NCBI GenBank assembly: GCA_023423335.1 | Contig: JAFAFU010000041.1 | Location: forward strand, 60,913-124,912 | DNA from: Bacillota bacterium | GTDB lineage: Bacteria > Bacillota > Clostridia > Lachnospirales > Lachnospiraceae | DNA length: 64,000 bases | Direction of reading: 5' to 3' | Shown here: piece by piece, positions 59,636-64,000 of the stretch | Numbering within the stretch: the stretch's first letter is position 1 | Layout of the letters: each line of letters starts with the position of its first letter | The notes under the pieces: model-generated | What the model saw: the letters and a program-made list of their open reading frames with translations, nothing else | What the model was told of the DNA's origin: nothing | Databases searched by the model: none | Position numbers and translations under genes: made by a program

Positions 59636-59686
59636 ATTTTAACTTATTCATCAAAAAATTGCAATATACGAAAGTAATTCGAAAAC
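59636..59686 (-). promoter_or_regulatory. promoter and operator of the DeoR gene
   Basis: Minus strand TTGCAA (59664-59659), 17 bases, TAAAAT (59641-59636). Just upstream of the -35 box lies the operator-like TTTTCGAATTACTTTCGTAT (59686-59667), sharing CGAAAGTAA with the control region at 57881. Confidence 0.6.
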
Positions 59687-59734
59687 AGCTTCCTTTCACC
59701 GGATAGAACATACTCTTGTCTGCCCCCTGGCCTT

Positions 59735-60595
59735 TTAATCATTTGAAATCCTTGACAGGGATATAATCGAATAGTAACCAAGAACAAAGGTTACAATCGA
59801 TACTACGGCAGAGGTTATCCACCAGAAGGTATCCGCGGTATCCGGAATTGCCGGTATGATCTTGTCCTTAAATATTTCTGAGGTTGATCCCAGAACAAAA
59901 CCGATGATTAGCCAATAGGTCTGATGAGGGAACTTATTCATGGTCCATTCAATGGGCTTTGTAATCAGGAAGATACCAACAACAGTCGAGATGCCCAATA
60001 TTCCGATATACATCACATTAAATTCTGTTATGGCCGCAATCATCGAATCATACATACCGAGAACCAGCAGCATATGGGAGGTGCTGATACCGGGCAATAC
60101 CAGCGCCAGGGCAAGGATAATGCCTGTCAGCAGAAGCATCAGGTAATAGGTCATTCCGGAACTGTTACTGACCTCTATGTTGCCGGAAGGAATAAAGCCG
60201 ATGGATATAACCAGCACCAGTCCGATTAAAAAATAGACCCCTGAAGCTACCGTTTGTTTTGATTCCTTCGTCTTTTTATAAAGAGCGGGAATTCCGCCGA
60301 TTACCGCTCCCAGGAAAAAGAAGGATACGGGTACCGGAAATTTCTCCAGCATCCACTTAATGACAAATGCCAGGGATCCGATCCCAAGACCGGCTCCAAA
60401 ACAAAACTTCAGCAAAAATATGGTGTTCCCCTTAATATCCTTCAGGAAATTACTGATGGCGCCGATCAGCTTATCATAGATGCCCAGCAGGATTGCCATC
60501 GTTCCTCCGCTTACCCCCGGGACACTCATCGATGAACCGATGGCATAGCCTTTTAAAATGATCTTCAGATTGCTTTTTAATTTATTATTCATCAA
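59735..60595 (-). CDS. DUF368 (PopT-type) undecaprenyl-phosphate transporter
   Basis: Polytopic membrane protein of 286 residues with about eight helices and the family repeats GYAIGSSMSVPGVSGGTMAILLGIY near the N-terminus and LALVLPGISTSHMLLVLGMYDSM in the second half, the inverted-repeat signature. DUF368 proteins recycle the undecaprenyl-phosphate lipid carrier across the membrane for cell-wall synthesis. The gene stands alone on the minus strand between the DeoR gene and a sugar-dehydrogenase-like gene. Confidence 0.88.
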   Translation of the reverse strand: MMNNKLKSNLKIILKGYAIGSSMSVPGVSGGTMAILLGIYDKLIGAISNFLKDIKGNTIFLLKFCFGAGLGIGSLAFVIKWMLEKFPVPVSFFFLGAVIGGIPALYKKTKESKQTVASGVYFLIGLVLVISIGFIPSGNIEVSNSSGMTYYLMLLLTGIILALALVLPGISTSHMLLVLGMYDSMIAAITEFNVMYIGILGISTVVGIFLITKPIEWTMNKFPHQTYWLIIGFVLGSTSEIFKDKIIPAIPDTADTFWWITSAVVSIVTFVLGYYSIISLSRISND

Positions 60596-60769
60596 TACAT
60601 TGAATACCCTGAAGTTCAGGCATATTCGACCCCTTTCTTCTTACTCGCTTAAAACAGATTATAGCATATGGTACCTATTAAGTAAATTTATCATTGTCAT
60701 TAAGAGATACTTTTTACAAGAATAGATTATACATTACCCTCCATTTAATTACAAATATAAATATAGCCC

Positions 60770-60794
60770 CGATATGATTGGTCCATTCATATCG
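60770..60794. terminator. hairpin after the PQQ-type dehydrogenase gene
   Basis: CGATATGA (60770-60777) pairs with TCATATCG (60787-60794). Tails are weak, so termination is uncertain. Confidence 0.45.
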
Positions 60795-60813
60795 AAGCCA
60801 TCTGTTAAAGTAC

Positions 60814-61935
60814 TCACCGCCTAAGATTTTTCGGTATCAGCCTTAGCAGTTTGTCATCCGTACAATCCGGGTTCCCCCTCCCATCCGTATTATTCGTCAG
60901 AATATAGAGGGAGCCGTCCTCCGCCCGGACTACCTCCCGCAGTCGTCCGAGCTCATTATGCAGCCATTCCTCTATCTCTTCCACCTGCGTCCCATTGCTA
61001 TTCAGAGTAAGCGTAATCAGACGTTCGCCCCGTAATGCAGCCGCCAGTAGCCTCCCTTGCCAGGGTCCCTCTGTCACAAATGCGATTCCTGAGGGTGCCC
61101 AGGTGACCTGCCCGCTGTTAAGGAGCGGTGTGATCAGCCCACCGGCTTCTTCTCCGCCTTCAATCACAGGCCACCCGTAATTGCCTCCCGGCCTGATTAT
61201 ATTAATCTCATCCCTTGCAGTCGCTCCATGCTCCGATGCATATAAGACATTATCCATATTCCAGGCCAGACCCTGCGGGTTACGGTGCCCATAACTAAAC
61301 ACAGGGGAATTTGCAAACGGATTATCCGCCGGAATTGAACCGTCCAGTTCCACTCGAAGAATTTTTCCTGCGGTGCTTGTCAGGTCCTGGGCCAGGCCAG
61401 CGTCTCCGGCATCCCCGGTTGTAATATATAATTTCCGGTCCGGTCCGATCTTTATTCTTCCCCCATTGTGTATCTGCCCGCCAGGAATCCGGTCAAGAAT
61501 AATCCGGTCAAGGATCGCCCTGTTATCCTGCTCCACCAGTCTTACGACACGGTTATCGCTTCGGCCCCCTTCGGAGTAAGTATGCATTACATAGAGATAA
61601 TGATTCTGCCGGAATTCAGGATCAAGGACTATTCCCATCAGCCCGCCTTCCCCTTCACTGATGAAGGGGGCTCCAAAGGCAATCACCGGTTCGGGTAACA
61701 GTATCCCCTCATCAATTACCCTGACTGTCCCGGTCCGCTCCGTGAAAAATATCCTTCCATCCCCGCTGACAGCAACCGCCCAGGGGATCTCCAAATTTTC
61801 TGCAATCACCTCGATGTTGTACGGAAAATCCTCCGGTGCAAGTGCATTGGCACTGATATTCGCTATCTTTCGCTCTGCTAGCAGCTTTTCGGTTAAAATA
61901 GTGAGCTTCGAGCCGTTCGTTCGGTTTGTATTCAT
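60814..61935 (-). CDS. PQQ-dependent sugar dehydrogenase-like (GSDH fold) protein
   Basis: Beta-propeller protein of 373 residues of the soluble glucose/aldose sugar dehydrogenase family: IPWAVAVSGDGRIFFTERTG near the start, QIHNGGRIKIGPDRKLYITTGD with the catalytic-type His, YGHRNPQGLAWN, and ASEHGATARDEINIIRPGGNYGWP. No signal peptide is present, although classical members are periplasmic and use PQQ. The Clostridia do not normally make PQQ, so the enzyme may be cofactor-scavenging or have another role. GAGGAAAAGG precedes the ATG. Confidence 0.82.
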   Translation of the reverse strand: MNTNRTNGSKLTILTEKLLAERKIANISANALAPEDFPYNIEVIAENLEIPWAVAVSGDGRIFFTERTGTVRVIDEGILLPEPVIAFGAPFISEGEGGLMGIVLDPEFRQNHYLYVMHTYSEGGRSDNRVVRLVEQDNRAILDRIILDRIPGGQIHNGGRIKIGPDRKLYITTGDAGDAGLAQDLTSTAGKILRVELDGSIPADNPFANSPVFSYGHRNPQGLAWNMDNVLYASEHGATARDEINIIRPGGNYGWPVIEGGEEAGGLITPLLNSGQVTWAPSGIAFVTEGPWQGRLLAAALRGERLITLTLNSNGTQVEEIEEWLHNELGRLREVVRAEDGSLYILTNNTDGRGNPDCTDDKLLRLIPKNLRR

Positions 61936-62037
61936 ACCTTTTCCTCAACGATAGAAGCCTTCTTAATACCATTCTATGAGCTGCTGCACGGATCGATAAC
62001 TATAGTATTCCTGCCTGGCTATATTCATGCCATCTTC

Positions 62038-64000
62038 TTATTCGCTTACCAGAGCATAGGCAGATATCTTACGGATCCGATAGGTAATAATCATTGATGT
62101 TATATATGAGATTACGATTATCGCCGCGCTGAATAGGGAGATTGCGAAGGGCGTTATGATATAGTCCGCTTTCATAATCCCCATTCCCTTCTGCGCCCAG
62201 GTCATGATATGGTTCGTCTGGGTTGTTCCAATATAGCTGCCGACCGCTACCCCGATCATTACCGGCAGCAGGAAGCTCAAGGACAGCTGGTTCATAAGCT
62301 GAAACGTAGTAAAACCGATTGCCTTTTGAATTCCCAGTTCCCTTTTTCTTCGTACCACAGAGGAATTAATCACAAAATACAGAACAAGGATTACCACCGC
62401 CATCGTTACTGTCAGGATGACGATACCGATTTTGGAAACGATGGCAATATATACTCCCGCACCTTCCTCCATCATCTTATCCATATCCATGGAAAATGCA
62501 ATGGATTCATTCTCGGAGGCATTCAGCTTCTTTACAAATTCTCCAGCGCTTAATCCCTTATCCAGGTAAATATTTAAACTCTGCTGCACAAAATCCGGAT
62601 TTAAGTTTAATATTCCCTCATAAGTGATGGAGGAGCTGATTCCTCCCATATAAGCGCCCTGGGACAAACCCGTAACGATATACTGATCCTTCGTATCCCC
62701 CATTTTTACCGTAACCGTATCCCCGATGGTTTTTCCCAGCATTTCTGCCAGATGTCCTGCCAGGGCAATCTCATTGCCATGAATCGGATATCTGCCTTCA
62801 TAGACCGTGTCGGTTTCTCTCTGTGAATAATCCTCCATAATATAAACGGCCACTTCCGTATCCTCAATGTTCACCAAGGCTTCATCAATGAAGTTCGCCT
62901 TCCTGACTCCCTCCATGCTTCTGATTTGATCTGCAATATCAGTCCGGTCCGCATCCGGCTCAAGAATGGCAATCGCATTGGAAAGTTCAACTCCCGGTGT
63001 TTCCAGAAACGTTGTCGTATCTATGGTTGTATTATAAAACATAACTACCGCAAAAGTCTGGGCAAAGGATACCGCAACTAATATAAATGCCATCATGATG
63101 CTTTGTTTTTTATTCTGCACCATGGATTTAACAGCAAAAACGACAGGCAAACTGCCCCTGGATTTACTTAAAGGCATATGATTTTTGCGGAAGCTATGGG
63201 TAACTATCCCGCCCCTGAGAGCTACAATCGGATGAATTCTCCGGATCCGCCGGGAGGACAGGAACGCCACCCCTCCCACGATGCACAGGAGAAGGCCTAA
63301 AGCCATACTGCTAATACCGCCATCAAAGCCCTGGACCCATTTCAGACCCGATTGTCTCGCAAACACATCGGATAACAGCGGTGTGGCAAGATAAGATGCG
63401 GCTATTCCCGCCAGGCTTCCTGCCAGAGTAATAGCGGTAAACTGCAATACTAAGGACAGGATGATTTGATTGCTGGTATAGCCCACTGCTTTCAATGATC
63501 CGATTTTTGTCATATCGTCGTCGATACTGTTAACAATCCGGAACCGGACTACAATTAAGCATACCACAACTATGATAACCGCAAAGGCCACGACCATAAC
63601 CGATACCATGCTTGCTATCATAATACGGGACATTTTAATTATCGGCAGATCAAGACTGAACAGGGTGCCCGTAATATCCGTCGTCTGGCGGGATATTGAT
63701 TTCTGGTTTATCAGTCCTCTGATTCCGGTCTCAATATCCTTGTTAACTTCCTGCAAATTTGCATAAATAAGCATAGCCTGATAGCTGTCTCCCAATTCTT
63801 TTGCCACCTTCTCATAGGTGTCATGGGGCAGGTAGACACCCATCGGACCCGTTTCCGGGGAACTGAAGAAAACATCCTCCACAAAGCCCTTAATGGTAAA
63901 GGTAATTGCGGTAGAATCCATGAATATTATTTCAAGCTCATCATTCAGCCTGTAGCCGCCGTCCAGTTGAAACACATATGGGACATAGATTGACATATCC
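62038..64000 (-). CDS. FtsX-type ABC transporter permease (5' end beyond the window)
   Basis: Large permease cut by the end of the window; over 650 C-terminal residues are visible, and the frame continues past base 64000. It contains two FtsX-like blocks separated by an extracellular domain (about 330-560 of the visible part), each with three to four membrane helices (IASMVSVMVVAFAVIIVVVC, ALSVMLVLFVINSS-like segments), ending with RKISAYALVSE. The repeated RRIRRIHPIVALRGG and RRKRELGIQKAIG cytoplasmic loops match MacB/LolC-like exporters of Clostridia. The ATPase partner is probably upstream, outside the window. Confidence 0.85.
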   Translation of the reverse strand, partial: DMSIYVPYVFQLDGGYRLNDELEIIFMDSTAITFTIKGFVEDVFFSSPETGPMGVYLPHDTYEKVAKELGDSYQAMLIYANLQEVNKDIETGIRGLINQKSISRQTTDITGTLFSLDLPIIKMSRIMIASMVSVMVVAFAVIIVVVCLIVVRFRIVNSIDDDMTKIGSLKAVGYTSNQIILSLVLQFTAITLAGSLAGIAASYLATPLLSDVFARQSGLKWVQGFDGGISSMALGLLLCIVGGVAFLSSRRIRRIHPIVALRGGIVTHSFRKNHMPLSKSRGSLPVVFAVKSMVQNKKQSIMMAFILVAVSFAQTFAVVMFYNTTIDTTTFLETPGVELSNAIAILEPDADRTDIADQIRSMEGVRKANFIDEALVNIEDTEVAVYIMEDYSQRETDTVYEGRYPIHGNEIALAGHLAEMLGKTIGDTVTVKMGDTKDQYIVTGLSQGAYMGGISSSITYEGILNLNPDFVQQSLNIYLDKGLSAGEFVKKLNASENESIAFSMDMDKMMEEGAGVYIAIVSKIGIVILTVTMAVVILVLYFVINSSVVRRKRELGIQKAIGFTTFQLMNQLSLSFLLPVMIGVAVGSYIGTTQTNHIMTWAQKGMGIMKADYIITPFAISLFSAAIIVISYITSMIITYRIRKISAYALVSE

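Noticed and set aside
1..64000. Mobile element or prophage
   Set aside because: No transposase, integrase, terminal repeats or phage genes, and even composition throughout.

Overview
The window looks like chromosome of a strictly fermentative, spore-forming Bacillota of the Clostridia, most likely a Lachnospiraceae relative. Support: strong AGGAGG-type ribosome binding sites, sigmaA-type promoters, a T-box in front of serS, an adenosylcobalamin-dependent ribonucleotide reductase, a CotH-family spore-coat kinase, lipoprotein-type solute binding proteins, and no outer-membrane genes. I see no tRNA, rRNA, CRISPR array, prophage or insertion sequence, and gene style is even throughout. The family-level placement is inference.

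Layout. 1-2.9 kb: VanR/VanS-like two-component system and a serine D,D-carboxypeptidase. 2.8-7 kb: UvrD-like helicase, gltX and a zinc-ribbon membrane protein. 7-12.4 kb: a MacB-type ABC system whose operon carries a large extracellular CARDB-repeat protein and a small acidic membrane protein. 12.6-14.5 kb: AI-2E-family permease and cytidylate-kinase-like protein. 14.7-19.6 kb: transglutaminase (TgpA-type), DUF58 and MoxR operon. 20-21.5 kb: PrsA-like foldase and a 50-residue basic protein. 21.6-28.5 kb: a DUF4163/DUF3298 protein, nrdJ with NrdR boxes, a von Willebrand A lipoprotein and a GMC oxidoreductase.

28.5-39.8 kb is an ABC-fed sugar or sugar-acid operon: sugar-binding lipoprotein, ATPase, two permeases, metallo-beta-lactamase-fold hydrolase, Tm-1-like (UPF0261) protein, RpiB-like and TIM-like isomerases, class II aldolase, GntR regulator and a RuBisCO-like protein. 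53.5-59.6 kb is a second sugar-acid module: KdgT permease, RpiB-like isomerase, DUF1537 kinase, PdxA2 dehydrogenase, TIM-like isomerase and DeoR regulator. Both modules carry the same pair of isomerase paralogues. By family knowledge these interconvert L-erythrulose-1-P, D-erythrulose-4-P and D-erythrose-4-P, so both modules probably end in tetrose phosphate and the pentose phosphate pathway.

Between them lie serS, a SulP anion permease, an ABC-2 exporter, and a cell-surface/polyphosphate group (CotH, Cthe_2159-like protein, DUF4956, VTC polymerase) next to a second two-component system. The end of the window holds a DUF368 lipid-carrier transporter, a PQQ-type sugar dehydrogenase homologue and a truncated FtsX-type permease.

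The most unusual signal is not a gene. A conserved leader element (A/T-rich hairpin, then a core containing CTGACGCCGGG, then the ribosome binding site) occurs three times on both strands, before the cytidylate-kinase-like gene, the PrsA-like gene and the 50-residue gene. I do not recognise it as a known riboswitch.
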